From: Chloroflexota bacterium
GTDB lineage: Bacteria > Chloroflexota > Dehalococcoidia > GIF9 > UBA5620
Reading direction: 5' to 3'
DNA length: 24,365 nt
Assembly: GCA_026389735.1 (NCBI GenBank)
Contig: JAPLHH010000084.1
Span: 1-24,365 of the forward strand
Below are positions 7,280 to 15,249 of the stretch, in pieces. Positions within the stretch are counted from its first letter, which is position 1. Every line of letters begins with the position of its first letter. The translations under genes were made by a program, and so were the position numbers. The notes below the pieces were generated by a model. That model was not told where the DNA came from, ran no database searches, and saw nothing but the letters and a program-made list of their open reading frames with translations.

Positions 7280-8311
7280 ATGTCACAAATAAAAGTTGGC
7301 ATCATAAATGTTACCGGCTATGCCGGAGTTGAATTAGCCAGGTTGCTTCATAAGCATCCGAAAGTAAAGCTTTGCTCAATTACGGGCAGGAGTGCTGCCG
7401 GGCAGAAGCTAGCTGAGGTCTTTCCGCACCTGGCTGAGATTGACCTAACGATTACTGCAGAGCTTGATGAAGTCGACCTCGTCTTCTCAGCAATGCCCCA
7501 TAAAGCGAGCGCTGAAGTTATAATACCCTTGGTTGAACGTGGCATCAAGGTTGTTGACATCAGCGCTGATTTCCGACTTAAGGATGCCAGTAAGTACCTG
7601 CAGTGGTATGATTTCGCTCATCCAGCGCCGGAGCTATTACAGAAAGCTGTTTATGGCTTGCCTGAGCTCCATCGTGCTGAAATAGCCAAAGCCAGCCTGG
7701 TAGCCAACCCCGGCTGTTATCCCACAGGAGCCTTGCTGGCTCTAGCACCGGCGGCTAAGGAAGGCCTTATTTATCCAGATATTATCATTGATAGCAAGTC
7801 AGGTGTTTCTGGCGCCGGCAGGTCTTTAAGCTTGTCGACTCATTACGCTGAGGCTGTTGATAATGTCCGTGCCTATTCTGTGCATGGGCATCGCCATCTG
7901 CCGGAAATTGTCCAGGAACTGGAAAACTTGGCGTCCGGGCATTTCCTTTCTGTGACTTTCTTACCTCATCTGGTGCCGACATCTCGAGGCATATTAAGTT
8001 CATGCTATGCCAAGCTGAAGGAAGACAAGTTGAGTAAGGGGAAAGAAGGGTTGGTGAAACTCTATCGTGATTACTACAAAGGGGAACCTTTTGTCAGGGT
8101 AGTTGATAAGCCACCTGAGACCAAACAAACCTGGGGAAGTAATCTTTGCCTCGTTTATCCTATTGTTGATGTTAGAAGTGGTAGGCTTATAGTTATCAGT
8201 TGTCTGGACAATCTGGTCAAAGGGGCGGCTGGACAGGCTATACAGAATATGAATATAATGTTCGGCTTTCCTGAGACAGCTGGCCTCGAAGCCTTGCCTG
8301 TCTATCCTTAA
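7280..8311 (+). CDS. argC: N-acetyl-gamma-glutamyl-phosphate reductase
   Basis: Third step of arginine (ornithine) biosynthesis: NADPH-dependent reduction of N-acetylglutamyl-5-phosphate to the semialdehyde. The N-terminal nucleotide-binding motif is NVTGYAGVELARLL. The catalytic Cys146 is in NPGCYPTG. HGHRHLPEI (202-210) supplies the catalytic His, and SGVSGAGR is the family loop. ATG 7280 (343 aa) is preferred because AACAGGGG sits six bases upstream; a TTG at 7274 overlaps that site. Family length is about 345, so the gene is complete. No other arg gene is present here, so the pathway is split. tRNA-Glu begins eight bases after the stop and may be read through from the same transcript. Confidence 0.96.
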   Translation: MSQIKVGIINVTGYAGVELARLLHKHPKVKLCSITGRSAAGQKLAEVFPHLAEIDLTITAELDEVDLVFSAMPHKASAEVIIPLVERGIKVVDISADFRLKDASKYLQWYDFAHPAPELLQKAVYGLPELHRAEIAKASLVANPGCYPTGALLALAPAAKEGLIYPDIIIDSKSGVSGAGRSLSLSTHYAEAVDNVRAYSVHGHRHLPEIVQELENLASGHFLSVTFLPHLVPTSRGILSSCYAKLKEDKLSKGKEGLVKLYRDYYKGEPFVRVVDKPPETKQTWGSNLCLVYPIVDVRSGRLIVISCLDNLVKGAAGQAIQNMNIMFGFPETAGLEALPVYP

Positions 8312-8319
8312 ATCAGTCT

Positions 8320-8395
8320 GCCCCCATCGTCTAGGGGACTAGGACGTCAGCCTTTCAAGCTGAAAACAGGGATTCGAATTCCCTTGGGGGTACCA
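8320..8395 (+). tRNA. tRNA-Glu (anticodon TTC)
   Basis: A full cloverleaf can be drawn. Acceptor GCCCCCA pairs with TGGGGGT (with a G-U at the end). The D stem is GTCT/GGAC. The anticodon stem is TCAGC/GCTGA with loop CTTTCAA and anticodon TTC at 8354-8356. The T arm is AGGGA-TTCGAAT-TCCCT. Discriminator A is at 8392, followed by encoded CCA 8393-8395. Confidence 0.97.
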
Positions 8396-8403
8396 AACCT
8401 CTT

Positions 8404-8649
8404 TTAGCCAAGGCGAGCCACGCAGACTTCACCACCCTCTATGACGACAGTCATCGTCCGTTGGCAGTTAGGGCAGGTGAGCGGGCCGCTGTAGTTCATA
8501 TTGGATGGCTCCAGAGGGATGCTTTTGCCGCAGCCCAAACAGATTACACCTGAGGAGCCCCTTGAGCTAGTCTGGTGCTGCCGCTTATGGCTGGCTAGCT
8601 GTTCGATATCCTCGAACTCAATTCCACAGGTAACACACTTAAAGCGCAT
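8404..8649 (-). CDS. Small zinc-finger protein: C2H2 finger plus zinc ribbon
   Basis: A protein of 81 residues with two metal-binding units. The first is a textbook C2H2 finger, C-x2-C-x12-H-x3-H, with the conserved hydrophobics (CVTCGIEFEDIEQLASHKRQH; Phe and Leu in place). After a Ser/Thr/Gly linker comes a second unit, CLGCGK...LTCPNCQ, a four-cysteine zinc ribbon. It is probably a nucleic-acid or protein-binding adaptor; the partner is unknown. ATG 8649 is preferred. It has AAAGGAG 11 bases upstream and a second AAGGAG directly abutting, while the upstream TTG (8670) has no ribosome site. It lies tail-to-tail with tRNA-Glu. Classical C2H2 fingers are uncommon in bacteria. Confidence 0.7.
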   Translation of the reverse strand: MRFKCVTCGIEFEDIEQLASHKRQHQTSSRGSSGVICLGCGKSIPLEPSNMNYSGPLTCPNCQRTMTVVIEGGEVCVARLG

Positions 8650-8753
8650 CTCCTTGTTTTCTCCTTTCAATTCTGATTAACTGTAGCCCTATTGTAAGTC
8701 ATCTGATGGCAATAGTTAAGAGCGATGAGGTTTTTGCTCTTGGGGGACGAGCA

Positions 8754-9341
8754 TTACGCTATTTTCACTATCTGTTGCTTATGCTCCTCCAGTACCTTTT
8801 CATACTGGGCATCGAGCTGGCTGTTGATTCGGCGCCATTCTTCTAGAAACTGTGGATGCTGTTCCGGCTCAATGCGGACTTTGGCTCCCATCTGTTGTTG
8901 CATAGCTTGGTTGGTCTCTTGCAGCTTAGCTTCGAAACCTTTCTTGAATTGGAGGTATGTCTGCTGTCTGGCTTGTCCATAATAATTAAGCAGATTGGTT
9001 ATCCGATCCAGAATAGTTTCGAGCTGGTTTTTGTTTTCTTTTGCTACTCTTAAGCCAGACATGGCTCTTTTTGTGACTTGTCTGTCTCGCTCACTTTGGG
9101 GGAGAATTATATTATGCAGGAATATCTCCTGGGCGCCTTGAGATATATATTTCCTTAATCCGGTACCTTTGTATTTCGTCAGTTCGGCATCCAGGTTAAA
9201 ATCAGCTTCTTGAAGATACCTGGAAGCCAGTTTATTCCCGACTGGAACACACTCAAATCTTTTAATCTCGTCTTCAGTGAGCTTGCCAAGCTTTTCTACC
9301 TTTTCCATGGCTTTTTCCCAGGCGCTTTTCATCTCACTCAT
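8754..9341 (-). CDS. Unidentified charged helical protein
   Basis: A 195-residue cytoplasmic protein that I do not recognise. It has no signal peptide or membrane segment. The composition is rich in K, E, Q and R and is probably almost wholly alpha-helical. The first ~45 residues (AWEKAMEKVEKLGKLTEDEI) resemble an acidic/basic helical hairpin. A central HNIILPQSERDRQVTKRAM follows. The last ~90 residues, with spaced L/I/Y heptads and many Gln, are likely coiled coil. ATG 9341 has GGGAGTGG upstream, so translation is well supported. It lies between the zinc-finger gene and the RimI-like gene on the same strand, with gaps of about 50-105 bases, so loose co-transcription is possible. Confidence 0.75.
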   Translation of the reverse strand: MSEMKSAWEKAMEKVEKLGKLTEDEIKRFECVPVGNKLASRYLQEADFNLDAELTKYKGTGLRKYISQGAQEIFLHNIILPQSERDRQVTKRAMSGLRVAKENKNQLETILDRITNLLNYYGQARQQTYLQFKKGFEAKLQETNQAMQQQMGAKVRIEPEQHPQFLEEWRRINSQLDAQYEKVLEEHKQQIVKIA

Positions 9342-9388
9342 GGTACCACTCCCATGTCAAGAGAGTTTGTTGACGTGCAGAAAGGTTG

Positions 9389-10048
9389 TTAAGCGACTTT
9401 TGATAGTTCATTTACGTAGAGTTCTCCCCATCTATGCATATGACTCTGTTTGAGTTGCTGAAAGTGCGATTGGAAAGTGTTGGAGGCCAGAGAATCTGTA
9501 GTCATAAGCACCGCATCCTCGCCATTGTCTGTGTAGTAAGCCCGGCGCACACCAACCTTTTGGAATTCGTACTTCTGGTATAGTGCCTGAGCTTGTTTGT
9601 TTGAGACACGTGCTTCCAGGGTGACCACGTTTACGTTGAGTTGTGCCGCCTCAATTATTTCAATCAACAGCCGTTCTCCTATCCCTTGTCGACGATAAGC
9701 GTCTCGCACAGCAAGGGTGGTGATATGTGCCTCATCCACCATCACCCAGAAACCGGCGATGCCAACGATATACTCCGTTGAGGGCGGTGGTATTTCTTCA
9801 CCGAAGAAGCGGTCATGGTCGAAAAGGTGCAGCAATCTTTGCCAAAAACCATTGTTGTCGGCATTTTGTTTGACTGCTTTAATTTCCCCTGGTTTGGTGA
9901 CCACTATATAACAGGCTAACCGGTTACGGAGCTCCTGTTTGAAGGAAGCATATGTAGGATGAGGCCATTGAGTCGGAAAAGCCTCACGGTCGATCTCAAC
10001 TGCCTGAGGGATATCCCTATCTTGCATGCGTCTGATAATATAACCCAT
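9389..10048 (-). CDS. rimI: GNAT N-acetyltransferase, RimI-like
   Basis: An acetyl-CoA-dependent acetyltransferase similar to RimI, which acetylates the N-terminal Ala of ribosomal protein S18. The acetyl-CoA motif is VRDAYRRQGIGERLL. It is followed by the RimI-type stretch LEARVSNKQAQALYQKYEF, then VGVRRAYY and EDAVLM. Two departures from the usual ~150 residues are visible. A linker of about 40 residues (roughly 52-95, including NNGFWQRLLHLFDHDRFFG) sits before the VGIAGFWV strand. A C-terminal tail of ~40 residues follows EDAVLMTTDSL. The start is uncertain. ATG 10048 (MGYIIRRMQDRD) fits the family N-terminus but has a poor ribosome site; an upstream ATG at 10144 would add 32 residues of low-complexity polar sequence. 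Substrate specificity is inferred from family only. Confidence 0.78.
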   Translation of the reverse strand: MGYIIRRMQDRDIPQAVEIDREAFPTQWPHPTYASFKQELRNRLACYIVVTKPGEIKAVKQNADNNGFWQRLLHLFDHDRFFGEEIPPPSTEYIVGIAGFWVMVDEAHITTLAVRDAYRRQGIGERLLIEIIEAAQLNVNVVTLEARVSNKQAQALYQKYEFQKVGVRRAYYTDNGEDAVLMTTDSLASNTFQSHFQQLKQSHMHRWGELYVNELSKVA

Positions 10049-10204
10049 GCGCTGCCTGTGAATGTCTCTATTTTGCCCGTCTAGGCTATTGTTTTGAGAT
10101 TTTAGCACATTTCTTTGTAGATGATAAAAAAGGCACCCTATCATTTCTTTAGTGGCTTGGCTATACTATAGATGAGTGTAAATCCTTCACTGTTGGAGGT
10201 GGTG

Positions 10205-10528
10205 ATGAAAGGACAAGTTGTTGCTGAGGTGTCAATTATTCCGGTAGGCACCGGTGGTACTGGACTTAGCCGTTATATTGCCGCGTGCCTTGAGGTTCTA
10301 GAAGGCAGGAAAGACATAACTTACCGTCTAACGGCGATGGGGACTATCATTGAAGGACCTCTTGATAAAGTACTCGAGGTGATCCGCAAAATGCACGAGG
10401 TTCCTTTTAGTAAAGGGGCATCGCGAGTGGTTACTTCTCTCAAAATTGATGACCGTCGGGACAAATCATCAACAATGGCAGGCAAAATAGAATCGGTGAT
10501 GAAATTGCGGCCATCAATTAAAGCTTGA
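10205..10528 (+). CDS. MTH1187/YkoF-type thiamine-binding family protein
   Basis: A small ferredoxin-fold protein (107 aa) of the MTH1187 (former DUF77) family; members bind thiamine or related ligands. The conserved core AEVSIIPVGTGGTGLSRYIA is at the N-terminus, then YRLTAMGTIIEGPLDKVLEVIRKMHEVPF and GASRVVTSLKIDDRRDK. ATG 10205 is chosen because GGAGGT lies four bases upstream; an ATG at 10172 lacks a site. The stop is one base before the pyrD start, so the two are surely co-translated. A TATACTATA box near 10162-10170, between this gene and divergent rimI, could be a -10 element for either direction. No TPP riboswitch is evident. Confidence 0.85.
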   Translation: MKGQVVAEVSIIPVGTGGTGLSRYIAACLEVLEGRKDITYRLTAMGTIIEGPLDKVLEVIRKMHEVPFSKGASRVVTSLKIDDRRDKSSTMAGKIESVMKLRPSIKA

Positions 10529-10529
10529 A

Positions 10530-11456
10530 ATGGTTGACTTAAGCGTCCAGCTAGCTCCGGCCCACCCAAAAGGCTTGCGTCTGGTTAACCCTGTGATGAC
10601 AGCCTCTGGCACCTTCGGCTATGGCATAGAGTATGGCGAGCTTATTGATGTACAGATGCTGGGTGCTATTGTTTGTAAAGGCACTACTCTGAAGCCTAGA
10701 GAAGGCAATCCGCAACCGCGACTTGTGGAGACAGCCTCTGGGGTGCTTAACTCTGTAGGCCTGGAGAATGTTGGGGTTGAAGCTGTGATAAAAGAAAAAG
10801 CTCCTGTTTGGGCTAAGTGGCAGGTGCCGGTCATTGTCAATATCGCTGGTGAAACTATAGACCAGTATGAGGAGATTGCTGCCCGGCTGGAGGGTGTCGC
10901 TGGAGTAAGTGGCATTGAGATCAACATAAGCTGTCCCAATATAGCATCTGGCGGGATGGAATTTGGTACAAATCCAAAGGCTGCTGCCGAGGTTGCAGCG
11001 GCGGTTAAAGCAGTCAGTAGCTTGCCTGTTATCGTAAAGTTGAGCCCCAATGTGACGGATATTGGAGAGATTGCCTTAGCGGTAAGCGAAGCTGGAGCCG
11101 ATGCCATAACTCTGATTAACACTGTACGAGGGATGGCAATTGATATAAATGAGCGCCGACCTTCCTTAGGCAATATCGCTGGTGGGCTTTCTGGTCCAGC
11201 GATAAAGCCGATTGCTCTCTACATGGTGTACAAGGTTGCTGGGATTGTGGATATACCCATAATAGGTTGCGGAGGTATTAGTTGTGCTGACGATGCCTTA
11301 GAATTTTTAATGGCCGGGGCTAGTGCTGTCCAGGTTGGTACGGCTAACTTGACTAGCCCTCAAGCCGCTCTGGATGTGCTGGACGGCATCAGGCAATTTA
11401 TGAAGAGAGAAAACTTAAAGAATATGGAAGCTATCGTTGGAAAGGCCAGAAGCTGA
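10530..11456 (+). CDS. pyrD: Dihydroorotate dehydrogenase, class 1B
   Basis: Oxidises dihydroorotate to orotate in pyrimidine synthesis, with FMN. The class 1 active-site Cys135 is in INISCPN, which distinguishes it from class 2 enzymes (Ser). Other family segments are PVMTASGTFGYG, KGTTLKPREGNPQPR, SVGLENVG, VKLSPNV, INTVRGMAID, GGLSGPAIKP and the FMN phosphate motif IIGCGGI with VQVGTA. Length 308 is normal. Class 1B enzymes partner with PyrK, an Fe-S/FAD electron-transfer subunit; no pyrK is in this window. The ATG follows the upstream stop after one base and has no clear ribosome site of its own, implying translational coupling. The gene ends tail-to-tail, 9 bases from the mutase B12 subunit. 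Confidence 0.95.
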   Translation: MVDLSVQLAPAHPKGLRLVNPVMTASGTFGYGIEYGELIDVQMLGAIVCKGTTLKPREGNPQPRLVETASGVLNSVGLENVGVEAVIKEKAPVWAKWQVPVIVNIAGETIDQYEEIAARLEGVAGVSGIEINISCPNIASGGMEFGTNPKAAAEVAAAVKAVSSLPVIVKLSPNVTDIGEIALAVSEAGADAITLINTVRGMAIDINERRPSLGNIAGGLSGPAIKPIALYMVYKVAGIVDIPIIGCGGISCADDALEFLMAGASAVQVGTANLTSPQAALDVLDGIRQFMKRENLKNMEAIVGKARS

Positions 11457-11465
11457 CAATCCAAC

Positions 11466-11876
11466 CTAATTCTTTCTGGCAGCGAGCTCGTTCTTAATAA
11501 ATTCGATAATTTTAGGTGTAGGGGTACCGGGGCCAAAAACAGCTTTTATGCCTATTTTCTGTAAAGCAGGGATATCCTCATCAGGTATAATGCCACCGGC
11601 AACAAATAGAACATCGGTCTTTCCCCTTTTCTTAAGCCCTTCCGCGATTGGTGGAAAAAGCTCCAAGTGTGCTCCAGAGAGAATGCTTAAGCCAACGACA
11701 TCGACATCTTCCTGCACTGCTGCCTCAACAATCATTTCTGGTGTCTGTCTGATTCCAGTATAGACTACTTCCATGCCGGCATCTCGGAGAGCTCTGGCGA
11801 CTACCTTGGCTCCACGGTCATGACCATCAAGGCCCGGCTTTGCAACTAGCACTCGGATTTTAGTTTCTTCTGCCAT
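11466..11876 (-). CDS. Methylmalonyl-CoA mutase, B12-binding (small) subunit
   Basis: A cobalamin-binding domain of 136 residues that partners with the separate large subunit encoded at 13491-15146. The B12 signature DxHxxG is present as LDGHDRG (Asp17, His19, Gly22), where His19 would be the lower axial cobalt ligand. GLSILSGAH and [10 protein letters not shown] are the other corrin-contact loops. The fold is the usual Rossmann-like domain ending in [13 protein letters not shown]. Ribosome site AAGGAG is eight bases upstream. It is the last gene of the four-gene operon, 12 bases after the epimerase. Splitting of the mutase into catalytic and B12 chains is the arrangement known from archaea and several anaerobes. 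Confidence 0.94.
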   Translation of the reverse strand: MAEETKIRVLVAKPGLDGHDRGAKVVARALRDAGMEVVYTGIRQTPEMIVEAAVQEDVDVVGLSILSGAHLELFPPIAEGLKKRGKTDVLFVAGGIIPDEDIPALQKIGIKAVFGPGTPTPKIIEFIKNELAARKN

Positions 11877-11888
11877 TGACCCTTCTCC

Positions 11889-12290
11889 TTATACTTTTTG
11901 TACCAGTTCAATAAGTACCCCTTTTGTTGATTTAGGATGTATGAAGCCGACTTTACCGGCTAATCCGGGGCGACCCTGCTTATCAAGCAATTGAGCGCCC
12001 TTGTCGGCTAGCGTACAAAGCTCCTGGTCAACGTTTTCAACTTCAAAGCAGATGTGATGGATTCCCTCCCCCCGGCTTTCAAGGAATTTGGCAACGCCAC
12101 TTTGCGGGTCAATCGGCTCGAGAAGCTCGATTTCACCACCTTCAGCCATAGGCAAGAGGGCTGCTTTTACTCCTTGCTGTTGTATCGTTTCTATCTTGCT
12201 GGGTTTAGCACCGAAAAGGTTATCATAAAGTTCGAGCGCCTCATCCAGGTTTTTGACTACAACAGCAACATGGTGAATTTTCTTAATCAT
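11889..12290 (-). CDS. mce: Methylmalonyl-CoA epimerase
   Basis: Interconverts (R)- and (S)-methylmalonyl-CoA so that the mutase can act on it. It is a vicinal-oxygen-chelate fold protein of 133 residues, two beta-alpha-beta-beta-beta units. Metal ligands are readable as His in KIHHVAVVV (7), His in GEGIHHICFEV (78/79) and Glu128 in GVLIELVQ. The motif IELLEPIDPQSGVAKFL is typical. AAGGAG lies just upstream and overlaps the end of the acyl-CoA dehydrogenase, nine bases away, indicating tight coupling. The position between the dehydrogenase and the mutase small subunit fits the methylmalonyl pathway. Confidence 0.95.
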   Translation of the reverse strand: MIKKIHHVAVVVKNLDEALELYDNLFGAKPSKIETIQQQGVKAALLPMAEGGEIELLEPIDPQSGVAKFLESRGEGIHHICFEVENVDQELCTLADKGAQLLDKQGRPGLAGKVGFIHPKSTKGVLIELVQKV

Positions 12291-12299
12291 TTCTCTCCT

Positions 12300-13445
12300 T
12301 CAGCCCTCTCTTATAAGAGCTCTGGCTATGGTCATTCTCTGCATTTCTGAGGTTCCCTCATAGATTTCGGTTATTTTAGCATCACGCAGGTAGCGTTCTA
12401 CCGGGTAGTCTTTACAATAGCCGTAACCACCGTGAATTTGAATAGCATTGTTGGTAACCATTCTCGATGTTTCAGCAGCATAGACTTTTGCCATGGCTGC
12501 TTCCTTCATAAACGGCATATCATGGTCTTTGAGCCAGGCAGCTCGGTAGGTCAGCAGCCGAGCTGCATCAATATGGGTTGCCATATCGGCGAGCATCCAC
12601 TGAATTGCCTGAAAGTTAGCTATCGGTTGTCCGAATTGCTGGCGTTCCTTAGCATAGGCAAGAGAATCATCGAAAGCAGCTTGGGCGATACCTACTGCCT
12701 GAGCGGCTACAGTGACCCGGCTGGAATCTATCGCCTCCAAGGCTACCCTTAGCCCACGACCTTGCTCACCTAACAGGTTAGCTGCCGGTATTTGACAGTT
12801 TTCAAAGACCAGCTCTGTTGTTGATGAGCCGCGTATGCCAAGTTTATTCTCCTCCTTGCCTACAGAGAAACCGGCAGTACCTTTTTCGACGATGAAGGCG
12901 GTTATGCCCCGGTGTCCCAGCGACTTGTCAACGGTGGCAAAAACTACAGCGGTTCCAGCTTCAGCACCGTTGGTTATAAATATCTTGGTGCCATTAAGAA
13001 CATATTTATCACCTTGCAGTGTGGCAGTGGTCTCCAAAGCTCCGGCGTCACTTCCAGCGCCGGACTCAGTCAAGGCGAAGCAGGCTAGTTTTTCGCCTTT
13101 CGCTATAGGTGTAACATACTTACGTTTTTGTTCTTCGTTACCGAATTTGTACATAGGGTAGCAGGCTAGTGATAAGCTGGCCAGGAAAAGTGTGCCCACA
13201 GAAGCTGAAGCCCGACATAACTCTTCTGCAGCAATAGCCATAGATAGAAAATCACCGCCACTGCCTCCATACTCCTCAGAAATAGTAATGCCGAATAGAC
13301 CCAAACCGGCTGCCTTCTTGATGATTTCGGCTGGGCATTTCCCCTCCTCATCGATTTTTGATGCTAAGGGCTTGACCTCGTTGGTGGCAAAGTCGCGCAC
13401 CATGGCTTGGAACATCTTTTGCTCTTCGGTCAATTCGAAATCCAT
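12300..13445 (-). CDS. Acyl-CoA dehydrogenase
   Basis: An FAD-dependent alpha,beta-dehydrogenase of acyl-CoA thioesters, 381 residues, standard for the short/branched-chain group. Family segments are in order: MDFELTEEQKMFQ, the flavin-binding LACFALTESGAGSDAGAL, GTKIFITNGAEA, NKLGIRGSSTTEL, SRVTVAAQAVGIAQAAF, YAKERQQFGQPIANFQ, and QIHGGYGYCKDYPVERYLRDAKI. The catalytic base is Glu363 in IYEGTSE. AAGGA is eight bases upstream of the ATG. It sits 45 bases after the mutase large subunit and directly before the epimerase. This suggests a substrate whose breakdown yields propionyl- or methylmalonyl-CoA, such as branched-chain or odd-chain acyl-CoA (inference). An electron-transfer flavoprotein would be needed and is not encoded here. 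Confidence 0.94.
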   Translation of the reverse strand: MDFELTEEQKMFQAMVRDFATNEVKPLASKIDEEGKCPAEIIKKAAGLGLFGITISEEYGGSGGDFLSMAIAAEELCRASASVGTLFLASLSLACYPMYKFGNEEQKRKYVTPIAKGEKLACFALTESGAGSDAGALETTATLQGDKYVLNGTKIFITNGAEAGTAVVFATVDKSLGHRGITAFIVEKGTAGFSVGKEENKLGIRGSSTTELVFENCQIPAANLLGEQGRGLRVALEAIDSSRVTVAAQAVGIAQAAFDDSLAYAKERQQFGQPIANFQAIQWMLADMATHIDAARLLTYRAAWLKDHDMPFMKEAAMAKVYAAETSRMVTNNAIQIHGGYGYCKDYPVERYLRDAKITEIYEGTSEMQRMTIARALIREG

Positions 13446-13490
13446 CTGTTTATCCTTCTCGTTTTTAATATTCCATACACTTGCTCATTT

Positions 13491-15146
13491 TCAAAAGACA
13501 AGGTATTCCCTCTGAATGCCAAAGACTTTGCGCAGTACATCACATATCTCGCCGATACTGGCATAAGCTTCAACACAATCGATAAAAGCTGGCATGGTAT
13601 TATCTTGACTACGGGTTATCTCCTCCAGGTTCTTAAGTGCCTTGGTGACCTTGCCATTATCTCTGTTTTTCTTTACCTGGGCTAATCTTTCTTTTTGTTT
13701 TCTCTCTAGCTCTGGGTCGACTCGCAGAAGGTCCGATATTTTTGACGACGGTGAGACGAATTTATTGACACCTACCACAACAGACTTGTTTTCTTCGATG
13801 CTCTTCTGCTGACGATAAGAGCTCTCCTGGATTTCTCTCTGTTGGAAGCCCTGCTCAATAGCAGCTACAGCGCCACCCAGCTTGTCAATTTTGTCTATAT
13901 ATTCAGTAGCTTGTTTTTCCAAAGCATGGGTGAGAGATTCTATCAAGTAAGAGCCTCCAAGGGGATCAGCGACATCGCCGATGCCTGTCTCATAAGCTAG
14001 GAGCTGCTGAGTGCGTAAGGCAATGGTTACTGCTTCTTGTGAAGGGGTAGCATAAGCTTCATCGAAGGAATTTGTATGAAGCGACTGCGTCCCACCTAGA
14101 GTTGCAGCTAGAGCTTGGACAGCCACTCTAACAATATTGTTATATGGCTGTTGTGCAGTCAGAGTACAGCCGGCGGTTTGCGTGTGGAAGCGCAGCATCA
14201 TTGAACGGGGGTCTTTGGCTTTGAACCTCTGGCTCATAATCTTAGCCCAGAGGCGACGAGCGGCTCTGAACTTAGCCACCTCCTCAAAAAGATTATTGTG
14301 GCTATTGAAGAAAAATGAGAGCCTGCCAGCAAATTCGTCTACATCTAGCCCAGCGTCGATAGCAGCCTGAACATAGGCGATTCCGTTTGCCAGAGTAAAA
14401 GCTATTTCTTGGGCAGCAGTAGATCCGGCTTCGCGTATATGATAGCCACTGATGCTAATGGTATTCCAGCGAGAGACATTCTTACTGCAGTAGGCAAAGA
14501 TGTCAGTGGTCAGGCGCATCGAAGGACGAGGCGGGAAGATATGGGTGCCCCTAGCAATATATTCCTTAAGGATGTCATTTTGAATGGTCCCGTCCAGTTT
14601 AGCCGGGTCAACTCCTTGTTTCTTGGCCAGAGCAATGTACATGGCAAGAAGGACAGGGGCTGTAGAATTTATCGTCATCGATGTACTGACTTTGTCTAAG
14701 GGGATATCCTTGAAGAGGATTTCCATATCCTCTAGGGTGTCTATGGCTACTCCAACTTTACCGACTTCGCCTTTAGCCAACGGATGATCTGAATTGTAGC
14801 CTATTTGGGTGGGTAATTGGAAAGCAATGCTCAAGCCAGTTTGTCCTTGTTCTAGAAGATAGCGATAGCGCTTGTTAGACTCTTCGGCAGTACCAAAGCC
14901 GGCGTATTGACGCATTGTCCATAATCTACCGCGATACATAGTCGGCTGGATACCGCGGGTAAACGGGTATTCCCCAGGATATCCTAAAGTGGCACAATAG
15001 TCGAAATCGGACATATCTTCTGGAGTATAGACAGGTGAGATTTCTATCCCTGAGCTGGTCTCAAATTCCTCTTGCCTCTCGGGAAAGCGCTTAAGGGTTG
15101 GCTCTAATGTGACTTCTTGCCATTCCTGCTTCTTTTTACTTGGCAT
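13491..15146 (-). CDS. Methylmalonyl-CoA mutase, large (catalytic) subunit
   Basis: The B12-dependent radical enzyme interconverting (R)-methylmalonyl-CoA and succinyl-CoA; this chain is the TIM-barrel catalytic subunit (551 aa, without a B12 domain). Residues that set substrate choice are of the methylmalonyl type: Tyr81 in MRQYAGFGT and Arg199 in [12 protein letters not shown]. Isobutyryl-CoA mutases have Phe and Gln there. Gln189 (GTIQND), Tyr235 and His236 ([13 protein letters not shown]) also match the active site. [17 protein letters not shown] and [14 protein letters not shown] are conserved. The start has GAGGAG eight bases upstream. It is the first gene of the operon. A perfect TATAAT lies ~65 bases before the ATG (plus-strand 15210-15215), without a good -35. 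No MeaB chaperone or propionyl-CoA carboxylase gene lies in the window. Confidence 0.95.
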   Translation of the reverse strand: MPSKKKQEWQEVTLEPTLKRFPERQEEFETSSGIEISPVYTPEDMSDFDYCATLGYPGEYPFTRGIQPTMYRGRLWTMRQYAGFGTAEESNKRYRYLLEQGQTGLSIAFQLPTQIGYNSDHPLAKGEVGKVGVAIDTLEDMEILFKDIPLDKVSTSMTINSTAPVLLAMYIALAKKQGVDPAKLDGTIQNDILKEYIARGTHIFPPRPSMRLTTDIFAYCSKNVSRWNTISISGYHIREAGSTAAQEIAFTLANGIAYVQAAIDAGLDVDEFAGRLSFFFNSHNNLFEEVAKFRAARRLWAKIMSQRFKAKDPRSMMLRFHTQTAGCTLTAQQPYNNIVRVAVQALAATLGGTQSLHTNSFDEAYATPSQEAVTIALRTQQLLAYETGIGDVADPLGGSYLIESLTHALEKQATEYIDKIDKLGGAVAAIEQGFQQREIQESSYRQQKSIEENKSVVVGVNKFVSPSSKISDLLRVDPELERKQKERLAQVKKNRDNGKVTKALKNLEEITRSQDNTMPAFIDCVEAYASIGEICDVLRKVFGIQREYLVF

Positions 15147-15249
15147 GGGCTATCTCCTCTGCTAAATCTGCAATTTTGGGCCGAGGCATTTTAGCATAAG
15201 TCGCAGGGAATTATAAAGCATTAGACCGGGTTTTCACTTAATGGAGATT

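Noticed and set aside
8685..8750. Stem pairs CTATTG/CAATAG and AAGAGC/GCTCTT downstream of the 195-residue protein gene
   Set aside because: Stems are only six bases, partly overlap, and are not followed by a T-run on the relevant strand, so a terminator is not supported.
10162..10170. TATACTATA between rimI and the thiamine-binding family gene
   Set aside because: It could be a -10 box in either direction, but no -35 of any quality lies at 16-18 bases on either strand.
10049..10204. A TPP riboswitch upstream of the thiamine-binding family gene
   Set aside because: The region lacks the conserved CUGAGA and downstream ACCUGA-type elements.
10619..11173. A 184-codon minus-strand frame opposite pyrD
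   Set aside because: It is the shadow of a well-conserved class 1B dihydroorotate dehydrogenase; its Ser/Thr/Ala/Pro-rich content is typical of an antisense frame.
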